Positions 1 through 12,300 of a stretch of 64,000 nucleotides of DNA are shown piece by piece. The DNA comes from Ficedula albicollis. Lineage: Eukaryota > Chordata > Aves > Passeriformes > Muscicapidae. The notes below the pieces were generated by a model that saw only the letters and a list, made by a program, of their open reading frames with translations, was not told the origin of the DNA and searched no databases. The stretch lies in the NCBI RefSeq assembly GCF_000247815.1, contig NC_021678.1:9880371-9944370 (forward strand), read 5' to 3'. Within the stretch, counting starts at the first letter, position 1; each line of letters begins with the position of its first letter. Position numbers and translations under genes: made by a program.

Positions 1-3000
1 AAGGAGGATGATCTCTTTGGGAAGGGGTACATAACACTTGGGAAGCCCTAGGTCTTATGCATTAGGTGAAATTAATCTGAATCTCCTGTGTACCTCAAAG
101 ATCCTGAATTAAAAGCTGGCACATCTATCTCTTCCTGGCTGAGGAATCATAGCAGGATTATCAGTGCATTAGTCTTTAAATCCAAGAGGATAGAAACCCT
201 AGCAAGAAACACCTAGCAAGAATTTAAGTGTGTTGCTGCCAGAATGCTTGAGAAAAGCAGTGGACTTGGAGGAGATTCAGGAAATCCTAGGTGCCGTGTT
301 CAAACAGATATTTATGAATCCTTCTTACAGTACACAGTATTTTTCATCTAATTTGTATCTCTAAGAAAAGGATGAAATTGCTACTGAGGATAAGACACTG
401 GTGAGCACAATTACCAGTGATGAGCAGCAGGACTTCAGAGAGAACACAGCTGCCCTGACAAAATCCAACCCTTTATTTCACTTTTTAGAATCACAATTGA
501 GCAGAGGCAGGGAGTGGAGGAGATGTAATACATTTGAGTGTGGGAGGAAAAATTACTTCCCTGAGATTGGTCAAGCTCTTTATAGCTACAAACCACTTGA
601 AACCCTGTCTGCTATACCCTGAGCCTTGGGAAATAAGTTAAACCTCCTTCTAAAGCAACACACTTGGAAAGATGGATGGCCCCTTTACTAAATATAACAA
701 CCTCTCAGTCAAAAGGTGATGGTTATTTCAGAATAGTCATCAAGAATAAGGAACCTTATGCAACTTTTCTAAGGTCTCCACAAAAGCATTCTCCTCCACA
801 GAAGAAGACAGAGCTGTGTGAAAATTATGAAAGCATCACCAGGTCTATTCAACAGAGACAAGACTAAAATCCAGGAGAATCTTCTGGGGAAATACAGGAA
901 GGTGACAGGAAAACTCTCCTGCTTGTAGGGGGAGCATGTGGAATGGGAAAAGAAACAACCCAGAATTATCTAAACCAAAATGTCAGACTGGAGGAGTAGT
1001 CTCCAGAAAAGAACAGCTCTTACTTATTTAAGTTTATTCATTAGCTCCTGGAAATGAAGAGAATTAGGATTTCTCCCCAGGCCCATGGTGGGAATGGCAG
1101 AAGGATGACATCCAGGCTGCCTGACTCCCTTCCACCCAGCAGACATGCCCAAGGCAGATCTCTTGCCTCTGAGTGGGAGTCAGCCATTCCTACAAAATAC
1201 CTTTCCCAAGTTCCTTCTCTGCTGCCTCACCAAACCCCTGCCCTTTTCATCCCCTCCAATCTGGAAAGTTTTGTAAATATTTCATGAGCTGCCTGCATGC
1301 ATTCCTGCACTAAAATCTTCCTAACAATAGAAGCTGTTATTACACCATTAGACTACATCCTGCACAAGGTCATTCTGTTTTTCTTCCCTCCTCTCCTCCC
1401 CAAAGGGAGAATGCATTAATGGCAAGGAGAAAACAGTTGCCTGCAAACAGCCACAAGAAAAAGAAAATGGTGTGTTAATTACCAGCACTCATAATGTCAG
1501 GCTGAACAGCATTAAAAACAGAAAAGCAAATTTGGATTAAAATAGTAAATATAATGATGGTGTTCAGTCTCCATGTCCAGAATCTATGAACTGCTATTTC
1601 AGCCATTATGGTTATGGCAAAAGAAAATGACAAAATATTGCACTGAATTACAGTGAGCAAATGGCAAAGAGTGTATTCTTAGTGTTAACCAAGGCTTATT
1701 TCACAGGATAGAACAAAAGGATCACGAACTTTACCTCTTGTTGCCATCATTACAACCAATAACACTCCCAACAGCTCTTTTTTAGGGGCTAGAAATAATG
1801 TAAGGCTGAATGAACTGAAAGAGAGGGAAAAAATTGCACAAGGTTCCCCAAACTTTGATTATGTCAATTTAGTGGAGCTATCTTCCTTCTTGAAAGTATT
1901 TTTTTCCTGAAGTACAAAGCACATCATGAGCATATATAGGAGCACTACAATGGTGTTCCTACAAATAGAACTTCTACTGAATACAAGCAATGCTCTGAGA
2001 GCCTCTGTGTCTTAGCAGGGAGGCTCTGCTTACTCTGAATTGGTTAAAAGGGCTTACATTTATCTCTAAATTAATTGGATGTAAACTAGGAGTTAAGAAA
2101 TCTTTGGTTAAGTGGGCATGAGTGCTCACTTCTGCTAAACTCCCACTATTTTGATGGAATCTGGCAAATAAGGTAGTCATCCCTTTAAGCAACACTAAGA
2201 TTTTTTTTAAAGGAGTTAATAATTTAGAAAGGTTTTAATACATCTTTTATACTTTCCTGTTATATTGCTACGAGGATCCTTCTTCCAAAGGCTTTGTTCA
2301 AAGTAAGACAGCACTGACTGTGTGTGACCAGGAAAAAGAGAATGACATATACTGGAAAATACCTTCCTAAAAAAATACCAGGGCTAAATAAATTGGTTGT
2401 CTTCAAGTTCCCTATTTCAAACACGCTTTACATATTTCATGATTGTGAGATGGTAATGACTTACATATAATTATATTCAGAAAATGATTAAATATATTTC
2501 AAATTTAGTTTGAACAGACTGATTTCTTTCTGTAAACTAAGATACCTCTAACTAAACACCCAGAAAAATGAGACCATCTGCGTGGTCTTCCCTTGGGCAC
2601 TTGTTTACATGTGTACTTTTAGTTCTATATTTTGAATTTACTCTGAATTAAATGTGACAAATCTCTATGTATTTTCATGCAGGTTCATAAATTATTGGAA
2701 GGCATGACATCACTTAGGTTCAAGGACCCCCACTACACATAGAGACATGTATGACCTCAGGTACTGCTGGAAACCATACCAGCAATTTCCACTGCTGAAT
2801 GCAGAGCTGGGGGGCTCAGCAAAGTCTGCTGCACAAACAAAATGTACCAGGATCCATTGAAGGAACTTTAGAAAAAAAAGAATCCCTGCTTTCCATTAAG
2901 AGGCCTGATAGAAAACATTTTATGAAAGAGGTGAGAATTGTGGTTCCCATTGCTCAGATGTTAATAGCAGCATGACGATGTGCTGCCATCAGCAGCAGGA

Positions 3001-3044
3001 ACTCAGCCAGGCTATTAAGTGCTGTAGCTGGCAGGATTACTTAC
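1..3044 (-). other. NRG3: NRG3 intron downstream of the 127-nt exon (partial)
   Basis: Intronic sequence on the 3' side of the exon at 3045-3171, read on the minus strand. It begins with the donor GTAAGT at 3039-3044 and continues past the window edge. I looked on the minus strand for the next neuregulin-3 cytoplasmic exon, which in other vertebrates follows the residues VQLQN, and found nothing convincing. Open frames here are short, have no family resemblance and lack splice context. No clear transposable element was recognised. Confidence 0.75.
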
Positions 3045-3171
3045 ATTTTGCAGCTGGACTTGGCTCTGTGCCACACACTCCGACTTTGCCATCATGCTGG
3101 AAGCATTCAGGCTGTAGGTTTTCCTATTCTGCGTTTCTTTCAGCTGTTCGTGAATTTGCTTTGTTTGTTTC
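3045..3171 (-). CDS. NRG3: Neuregulin-3 exon, proximal cytoplasmic tail
   Basis: A 127-nt internal coding exon of neuregulin-3, the ErbB4 ligand precursor. The minus strand shows a pyrimidine-rich acceptor ending in CTGCAG (AG at 3172-3173) and a GTAAGT donor starting at 3044. The first base completes a lysine codon begun in the transmembrane exon (AA|G). Then 42 codons follow and the exon ends in phase 0. The peptide starts KQTKQIHEQLK, continues through RKTYSLNASSMMAKSE and ends VQLQN. As I recall the mammalian protein, this matches KQAKQIQEQLK, the KSYSL segment and HVQLQN, with a few substitutions. It is the basic juxtamembrane part of the intracellular domain. Frame, phase, position and sequence all agree with the exon at 8026-8128. 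The family match is from memory, not an alignment. Confidence 0.93.
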
Positions 3172-6100
3172 CTGCAGAGAGAAATAAAACTCATGTAAGA
3201 AAGAGCTCACTTGATCTTCTGCTACAGCCATGATACTTTTACAGCCATAGCTCCCTTTGTTCAAAACTTCACCGAATTAGATGAGCCAGCTGAGCTAATT
3301 CACTAAGGTCTGGTATTTCAATGCAGCAGTTGTTTCCTGGCAAGGCTTAACAAAGGGGAAAAAAAATCTCCTCTGTTTTAAAATACCTTCTATTCTCAGA
3401 TTACTATAATAGTATGCTCGTTGTGCTAGCGCAGAGTTTTGTGAGATCATCTATTGCATATTTAACAATAAGCTTGCAAGTCAGTCTGAATAATAAAAAA
3501 GCATTTTGCTCTGATTTGGAAAAAAAGGTTCTGGCAAATAAAACAGGCACTAGCCCCTGCTGGCTATAAAAATTGATGGAAAATCAAAGATTTATGCTGG
3601 CTGATTAGACTTGACCTATAACACACCTTGTGTAGAGCAGCTTCTGCTTATGTGCTTAAACCTGGAAAAAACATCAGTATGGCCTCTGAGGCCATGTTTT
3701 TGACTTATTATACTATAATCCACCCTGTCAGAGCTAAGAATACCACTAGATGAATCCCTTGCATTATTCAGGAGATAACTATACTGTTAGCAGAGACTTT
3801 CTGTTTCTGCCACACTATACAGAGTGGGAGTGACAAACAGATTTTAAGTTCTGTACATGATAGAGGATATGAGACATCAAACTTTAAATATTACTTTTGT
3901 CTTATGCAAAAAGTTATCTCAGCTGGGCAAAAACTGTTAGCAAAATACATTTAAGGTCCTGTATCACCTTGTTTGTTTGTTTGTTTGTTGTTGTGGTACG
4001 TTTTATCGTCTGGGACTATCAGTTTTAAACAACGATGAGCAAAAACTTCACAATACCATTTTAATTCTTTCCTTCCTTCTCTGCTTCCTTTCTCTCCCCA
4101 GAAGATTCATCTCCAGCAGTGAACCTGCAATGGCCTTGGAAACAAGCCAGTAATGCCAAGGACTCACTAGTAGCAGCATTTCATTCTGCCACCAGCAGCT
4201 TTTGGACAGCTACTGGTGCTGAGCCAGATTTCCAAAGGAAGAGATTTCTAGCAAGTATTGATAAGAGATAAAGAAAATATGGCCTTTCTATAATGAGATT
4301 TAGATTTTAGCAAGGCAGCTTCAGCAGCATTTTGAAACATTTCTGGTGATTTGATTGTGGAAAGCCTTATGACATCATTAAGCTTGATAGGATCTCGAGT
4401 CAGGCAGCGAATTTGACACTGAATGAAGTGAAAAATTAATTTAAATTTCTTACTAATATTGGAATCTGTGTCTACTGCTGGAAGGTATAAGAAAGCAGAG
4501 GAAAATGACTTACTTATGTGTTCAGTGGAGGGGCTTGTGAGAGAGGACACGTTCCCTCAATATGAAAGTAAATGGTGAGATGCATCACAGTTCAGATATT
4601 CAATTTTAATAACATAGTTTATAATAGTTTTTGAGTCCCTTACTTTTGGTTCAGTATAACACAATGTAAGCATTTGCTTAAATTCAAGAAATTGTAAAGC
4701 ACCTGCTTTGAAGTATTTGTTACAGCTCATTTCCTGAGTACATAAGGTCATAAGGCATAACAAATCCAGAACTCTCAGTACCTCTTAGGCTTTCTACTTG
4801 CATCCTATTTTGAAGCAAATGGAAAGGAATGAATTTAGATTGTAAGCATGTCACAAATATGAGTGGCATGTCTTGAGTATTGCTAGGAGCAAAAAATTAG
4901 TAAAATTTATGAATAGAGGTAGGTGAGGAAATAATTTCTCAAGCACAAAAGCTTTCAAAATTTTCTTAAGGCAAAAGTTGTAGAGTTGATAGTGGAATAA
5001 TCTGCATAGGTGCATAATCTGAAGGAATATAGTGTCAAATTAAATTAGTCAGTTGGGTCTGAAACATCTCTCTTAAAAATGTTTTTAATATCCACTAATT
5101 TTTGAATCCAATAAAATTGAATAATTTGATTTGTAAAATGTCTAAATGACCTCTTCATCCTCTCATAAAATTCCAGGGGAGATGCATAAAAGCAACAGTA
5201 GTGTTTTTACGAACAACTATTTCCTGTCCAGCTAAATTTTACCTGAGAAAATGATCACATCTATTCCTATGTCCTACTGGAAAACCAGCCTCTTGCTTGG
5301 TGTCTCCAGAAAGATTATGGAACCTTCAAGAATTTTTTGCATGACTTCATATAAAGTATGAAGAATGATAGTGAAACATGATAACAGCATCAGACTTTGG
5401 GAACCTCTCATATAGATACAAAATGACAATTTAATCAGGAAAATAACAAAACAATTTTTTGATTTATTTAGAAAAATAAATAGAGTTATTTCTATATTTA
5501 TAAAAACATGTAAGTGAACTGCAAAAAATTCAGCTTCATTACTGCAGTCTTTAACATTACAATTGAAATTCCTGAAGGTAATTTGCTGAGAAAAACAATC
5601 CAATCATTCACTTCCTTTTATGTTCATGCAACCTAACATTAATATCAGGTTTATGCATATTCATTTTGCCAAACTATAGGATGCACAGTTATAAAACTAG
5701 AAACCATTAATAATTCAAAGTTACTTGCTGATTAATAAATTTATTTTATACTTTTTGTTTTCAAAACAAATGGGCCTTATGTGTTCTACTTTAGAATAAG
5801 TTGGCAATGAAGTGTTCTTACTTCAGCAAGAAATAAAGCCACTAGTCATTTGTAAAAGTCTAAGCTGTAAAGGGCAGCCCATTACTGTACTTTTCATCTG
5901 TTGCTAACACTTCCAGCATTTTCTTGATTAACCTAAAAGGAATAATTGGAAGGGCATAGAGTTTAATTATAGTCCTAAACTTTCTCAGATTGAATCTATT
6001 TTAAAAAAGGACTTTGAATTCAATGGCATATAGGGAAGTGCCTATTTCTAGCAGCTGGTATTACAGAATTGTCAGACTAAGTGAGGGTCAGGATCTTCAT

Positions 6101-8025
6101 GGAAACTTTTCTCTTACTGGATGCACTATTCAGAGTTTCTATATCTGTTAGCAATATTCTAAATTTTGGTACGTCAGTGAAACCCCAAGATAACTCCCAT
6201 GCAGGAGGAATACTCTGACAATTCTTAAGCACAGTCAGGGTACTTATGCCTGATAAAGTAGCTCCCAAAAACCTGCTGACTAAAAGCTAACATAGGATAA
6301 GTGTGGAGGCACTTCAAACTTGTTGGGTTTTACACCCTTAAGACACTGGCTAATGTCACATGTACAATTTTACCTGGCCTCCATCAGACCCAGTCCAGAC
6401 ACTTTTATTTCCTTTTGGACAGCACCAGATGGAGCCACAGCCAGGGTGTTAGGGACTGATCAGTCTCCTTCCATTACTCCACCTGTGCATTGGCTGAGGC
6501 TCCTGACTGAGCCAGGGGTGCTCATTTTCTCATAACTCTCCAAACTCCAGCTCCAGAGTCTGGCACCAGCCCACTTAACTCTTCTCAGTCACTCTCATAT
6601 TTATAATGCAGACAGAGCCCCAAACCAACACCCCCACCTGCTCCTGAGTTATGATGCACTATTGTGCTGTAAGCTCCTCTTTCAAGTGTTATCTCCACTC
6701 ATTATTTTCAGACTTAGCTCTCCTCACCACCTCATCAAAGCCAGGCTGTTTTGCAGGCTGCTCCAGTCCAGCTCTCACCACTCCCTACAGCAGTGCAAGA
6801 CCAAGAGGGGCTCTCTGAATAACAGAGGGGCTTTTCATTCACAGCATGCTCAGCCATTGGCTGCATGTCCTTCCTACTGACAATTCCATCCTGCCTCTTC
6901 TGAAACTCTCTTCAGCAGCAAAACCATCAATCCTTTCCAGGAAGATTCTCACTCACTCTTTCTTCTAAGATGTGTAGATCTAAAATGCATAATGACATTT
7001 CTAATAGCAGTGCCAGAGAACTAACTCAAATCTTCACTCATGACCTACCCCTGAAGTTTGAGGGGAAAAAAAAGGGGTAAAAAAGACCTGGTGACTATTT
7101 TTTTTCCATCTTCCCCCGGACAGAAATGTCAATTTAACTTTTTTCCTAAATAAATCCTCGTTAGATTTCATAAACATTAAAATAAATTCTAGAAAGGGGG
7201 ATTCAGATAAACATCCAAACTTCTAAATAGTGCCAACCCTCACATTTTTGATGCTCAGCCACCCTGACTAGCCTCATGCAGGTACTTTTCACTATTGATT
7301 TGTGTTCTCTCATTTACTCCAGCTGGAGCAGGAATGAAGGATGACCGCCATACAGAACATATTTATTGATACAGGAGAACTGGCAAGCATGTCATGTAAC
7401 TTCTACGAGGTTTTTGCAACTCAGATTAGACACATAACAATAAATACTATTAAATGATATTCAGTTGGGAAGAGAAAAGGATAGAGTGGACAGTATGTTA
7501 CTGTAAAATAGTTTAGTCTAGATGATTTCACTATACTTGCATAGGTTAAAGTTCTTCTGTGTTACTGATACTCTCAAGCATCTTTATGAATAGGCTGCTG
7601 TACTAGCTACAGGTTACAGGGACCTGCAGAGGACTTGTTTCTGCATTTCTAACTTTCCTTTTGTTCCCTCATACAGAAATGGACATTCAGGGATATGAAA
7701 TTAAATGCAAAAAGGAGATGGTACGTTTAAACTGTAATTTTCAGAAGAGCAAAGTGATTATTGCACTGATAGGAAAAGACACAAAATTACTACTGTCAGA
7801 AAACAAGAACTGGATATGACACAATCTAAACTTTTGAGAAAATAGAAAGAAGAACACACGTTGTTCCCGTTTACATTTTGGGGAGGACTCAGTGTAGCCC
7901 TGGGGAGCTGCTGTAGTCAGACCAGAGACAACAGCGAGTTCAGGAGGAGGGGAGAAGCTGAAGAAGTGCAAGGCTGTGAAAAGGACAGCAGCCCAACCCC
8001 ACCCAGAGCAGAGGAAGGCTCTTAC
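3172..8025 (-). other. NRG3: NRG3 intron between transmembrane and cytoplasmic exons
   Basis: An intron of 4854 bases, phase 2, with a GTAAGA donor at 8020-8025 and a CTGCAG acceptor at 3172-3177. It holds AT-rich unique sequence, a short (GTTT)n run near 3971-3988 and a perfect 7-bp inverted repeat with a 3-nt loop at 3679-3695. On the opposite strand, a long pyrimidine tract ending in CAG at 4066-4101 is followed by a 55-codon open frame, discussed in the findings. No transposable element was recognised. Confidence 0.85.
3971..3988. repeat. (GTTT)n microsatellite
   Basis: Four to five tandem GTTT units, continued by a GTTGTTGT tail. It lies in the 4.9-kb NRG3 intron and is short enough to be ordinary slippage sequence. 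Confidence 0.8.
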
Positions 8026-8128
8026 TTTGCTTTGCAGTAGAAGGCTGCACAAAGCATGCCCACCACGACGATGCCAAAGACGATGCAGGCGATGGACAGC
8101 ACCTGGCGCTGGTACACCTCCTCGCTCT
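8026..8128 (-). CDS. NRG3: Neuregulin-3 exon, extracellular stalk end and transmembrane helix
   Basis: A 103-nt coding exon carrying the single membrane-spanning segment of neuregulin-3. The acceptor is TGCTGTCCACAG (AG at 8129-8130) and the donor GTAAGA starts at 8025. The first two bases complete a glutamate codon (G|AG) begun in the microexon. The peptide runs SEEVYQRQ (juxtamembrane stalk), then VLSIACIVFGIVVVGMLCAA (helix), then FYCKAK, the cytosolic stop-transfer residues. It ends in phase 2. The stalk matches mammalian NRG3 (ESEEVYQRQVLSIS as recalled) and is distinct from NRG1 and NRG2, which have AEELYQKRVLTITG there; that is why I call NRG3. In the family this stalk is where ectodomain shedding releases the ErbB4-binding EGF domain. 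CpG content is higher than in the surrounding intron, as expected for a conserved exon. Confidence 0.96.
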
Positions 8129-9284
8129 CTGTGGACAGCAAAGCACAGTTAGGGAAGCACAGCAAACACAGAGGGCATTTCAGCACTCTGGGGTTAATGA
8201 CCTCTAGTGCTCTAGGCACCAGCTTCATCGGGTTATCCTCCAAAATGAGCGAAGCAGCTAATAGCTGCTAAAAGGTTATTTATTGCAGAAGCACATTAGT
8301 CTCAAAGGCACAATCACAGACAGCAAAGTCCATGCTAAGTCTTGGTATAAAGTCCCAAACAGAAATAGAAGCTGCCCTTAGTCAAAGGTCCTGGGAAGCT
8401 GGTGCTGTTGCAGCAGCTCCTATCTTCTTCTTGGGTGTTGACTGATGATGGTGAGCAAAAGTAAAAAGAAAAGCAGTGGCAGGAAAAGCAGAAAAGGCAA
8501 TGGCAAAAAGCACAACTCCTCTCAATACATATACTTATGTAGAATCTTCCCAACAAGCTAAGCCACAAACTCAACCACCACTCCTTAACCTATTAGAATT
8601 CTAGTTTCTTAACATGCCAGGTTACGTATAGACTACACATACAACCTAGCTTGTTCTATCTGAAAAATGTAAGCAATATTCTTATTATAGCTCTATTATG
8701 TTTATGCACTGTCTACATGCATGGTCCTGGAGCCTCTACTGAAAACATTAGTATGTTTTTCAGCCTTCACTAGAACTTGCACTGCAACTTTGGTATCTAA
8801 ACCTTTTACTTACTAAAAGCATTAGAGCTCATACTAAAACTTACTGACTTACTTACTTATCCTAAAACTCAAACTTACACCTCTACCTTATGTGTGAGTA
8901 GCTTAACATGCTTCAATCCATCCAAAGGTTTTAATTCAATCCCTGCACTCTGATTGCTCTCTAAAGAATTCAGAGACCCCCGACTCACTGACTCCAACAC
9001 GGCACCTCATGGTTTCACTGATAATGGACAGGGACAAGCAACTTGGAGCTCTGGGCCAGCTCATTCCCGCACAGAATGGATGCTTCCCCACACCTCTCTC
9101 TGTATGGCTCATGCAGGCCTCCACGGGAAGTTTTAGAAAATGGCCCAAATACACTCTGAGAGATACATCATAATGACAGTTGTCATAATGACATCATAAC
9201 GTCAGTTTCACCTTTTCTCTGCCCTACATGCTGCTTTTCAGCTTTTCTTAGCAAAGATTTTACCATCAATAGGATAAAGAGCCC

Positions 9285-9345
9285 TAGAATCACAGAGTTT
9301 TTCTGGCTTAAGGAAAGAACCATCAAAGCTCTTGCAATGTCCCCA
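9285..9345 (-). mobile_element. CR1 LINE 3'-end fragment
   Basis: Starts with TAGAATCACAGAG and continues as a diverged form of the terminal CR1 sequence in reverse orientation, including a GGAAAGAACCATCAAAGCTC stretch. Only the last 60 or so bases are recognisable. The fragment is short and old, so the call rests mainly on the AGAATCACAGA end. Confidence 0.5.
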
Positions 9346-12300
9346 ACGAGAGTCAGAGTTCTTCTTCAGCTACCCCAAAAATGTAAGGTGTTTTTTTTGA
9401 TTTGAGAAGTGATTATAATGCCTTACTCCCACGTCCTGAAGCTTATGCAAAACATGCCAGAGTAAAAAAACTAACTCAATGAACTTGCATGGAAACCAAT
9501 GACTATTTTGCTATGAAGAACCAGATATTGCTTTGATAGGGGTCTGTTTTAAAAATTTTCTTTATAAATCTCATAATATTCTAAATAACTTTAAAACAGA
9601 AACAGAATGGAAGTAAAAAAAAAAAAAAGAAAAAGGAAATAAGGAGAAAACACTCATTCATGACAGCAGACATGAGCTAATAAGCAACTGGAGATTCACA
9701 GCAGCTCCTTGAGTGTTATATTTTATGTTTATTCTTTCAACCACTTTGCTAACATGCCAAACAGGTTGCTATTTTTAAAGGTCAGTCTCCCCAAACATGC
9801 AACGTACGAACCAGCGTTTTCATCCACATATTCCAGGTGGAAAGCCAGCATGTAGGACTATCAAAGCACAGCACACGCTGACAAACCCACATTTCCTCCC
9901 CAGGCTGGAGCTGCTCCGTGCAGACACCCCCACGGATGTGAACACCAGGCACACACGTCAAGTAGCTCCAAGTTTGTACCTCTCAGGTTCACAACAAATA
10001 CTCCATCAAAACACCAAGGTAAATCCAGGCAAATCACTAAAGACTACCTTCAGCATCCAAATCAATATTAATTATTAATTTTTCAAGAATGAATATCATA
10101 GTGCTGTTACTAAATACTTGGAATCTTAAACACAAGCATTTGTCTCTTGGAAGTCCCAGTTCTTTTTTTTGTAAGCTACTAAAAATAAAATTACAGTATC
10201 AAAACTTGATTTTTTACTTGCTTCTCTACTTGCTCTCTCAAACAACACCCCAGTGATACAGAAGCCATTCCTCAGATACAAAATGTCCTCAGCTTCTGCT
10301 GACATTTCCCCATCATTTAAATTTGAAATTCTAAGTTTTACTTCTGAAACACTATCTTAAAAATAAGAAGAAGCCAAAAGACTTTTCACCTGTCTAAAAT
10401 ACAACTGGAAAAATTGCAATTCAAGAGGAAATCTGTTTGCATTGCACTAAAATTGATTCCAGTACAGCTTTAGGCCTATTCCTCACTACAAAATCTGGAT
10501 CTAGACAGAAAATCCTTACTGGCACTGAAATAAATATTTGGGGTTTCATGTATTCTGTTTTATTTATTTGTTTGTTTGTTATTAAAAGCAGTTGTGCAAG
10601 CACAGTTGCCCACCTTCCATTTCCACAGTAATACACAAATCTCACAAATTTGAATTCTTCCATTGACATAATCACACTGAAACTCATTCAAAACCTCTTC
10701 ATTTCAGCAATTGTTAACCTGTTCTGCCTCAACACTGATTTCAGCCCCTACTGCCTAAGCCACAACCAAACCACACACAGTTATGAACTGCAGTTTCACT
10801 CAGACATTCTACACAAATAACAATTAAAAAATCTGTTTATGAAAATAAACTGATTTAAGCAATGTGTACAAATAGGCTTAATTTTGATTTGCTTTCAACA
10901 GAAGTCCTCATTAAATACTTAATTTTTTCTCTTGCTATTTCTTTTTGAGAAATTGTGAGTTTAATGCAGATATGTTCTTTTGTCAGCCCTAAATAATAAT
11001 CACTGCCTTGTTAAAGATGCTTTAGAATGAGCCTTACCAGGATAAAAGCAATTCAGAGAACACACAATATTTTCTTGCTGAAACAACTATGTGAAGATTT
11101 AAGTCTTTTGTGTAGTCAGATAAATCCCTGTCAACAGCATTCAACACATGCTGATCAATATTTTCTTTCCTTTTTGTTTACTTTGTACAGTACATATTTA
11201 AAGAAGTACTTATTGATTAACTGTACTCCATTTCCTAGACAGCTTTGTTAATTTCTTACATCCTTTAAATATCTATTTATGTATTGGTTTCCACCAACAT
11301 TGTATCCAACATCTTAAAATATAATCAGTTTGGCATTTGCCCATTCTCTAAACTTGTGCATTGGCTTTATTTAAAATTCCCCTTCTTACTAACAGCATTG
11401 TAATCTGTCTTCCTCTGCAAACTTTGAAGGTCTCCTCATGGTTGCTTTGATTTAACCCCACTATTGTGCTAAGCACAGGCAGCACAGCTCAGATCCTCTC
11501 CAGACAGGGAGCATCAAAAATGGTCTGAACCTGGAGGTGGCTGTAGCCAAGCCCTGCAAAGCACTTGGGCCCTCACACAACAGAAACCTGTAGAAATTCA
11601 AAGTGTAGAAAAGAGAAGAATGGCAGATTCCTTCTCCTTTGCTCAAGGATTTGCATCAGCTGGTGCATACACTTATTTACATACTGAAACTAACTTCACA
11701 AGGTAAACTAAAGTGTGACTGAAATGATAAGTCTCTCTTTATTCACATATATTCATATATTCCTTGTGAAGTACATCACCTCAATTACAGTCTGTTGAAA
11801 TAAATACTCTTGGGATAGGATTCCTCATTTAATGAGCAGCTAAGAAAATATTTCTGCTAAAAAGCAAAATATAAACTGCCATGGATATTCCCAGATAATC
11901 CACTTGAGGATTAAGACTACAGAACGTGAATTTCACCAAGCATTCAAATTTCAAAAAATACACATCTCTACTGAGAGACATACAACCACAGTGCTGAAAA
12001 GTAATGCAGCAAACTGTTCAGATGCAGGCTATTTGTTTAATATAAATTATGGAAAGAAAGGTCTTTTCAAAGCATAAAGACAAGTCAAACTCGCATGGAA
12101 CACGGTGCCTGTTGCAAGGCTGAGTTCCTCAAGTCCCCATGCACTGTGTGCCCTGTTATATGTGGAGCCCATTCTCAATTATGCTATTGATTGTTTTTTA
12201 TTTTCCAACAACAAGACTTTCTAAGCTTCTCTCACTTGTTTGCAGCTATTATGAAACACAAAATGACTACCAGTGACCCACTGCTCACAGCACAGTTAAA

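Noticed and set aside
1..3044. Search for the next NRG3 cytoplasmic exon
   Set aside because: No minus-strand segment resembling the tail sequence that follows VQLQN was found. The gene must continue to the left of the window.
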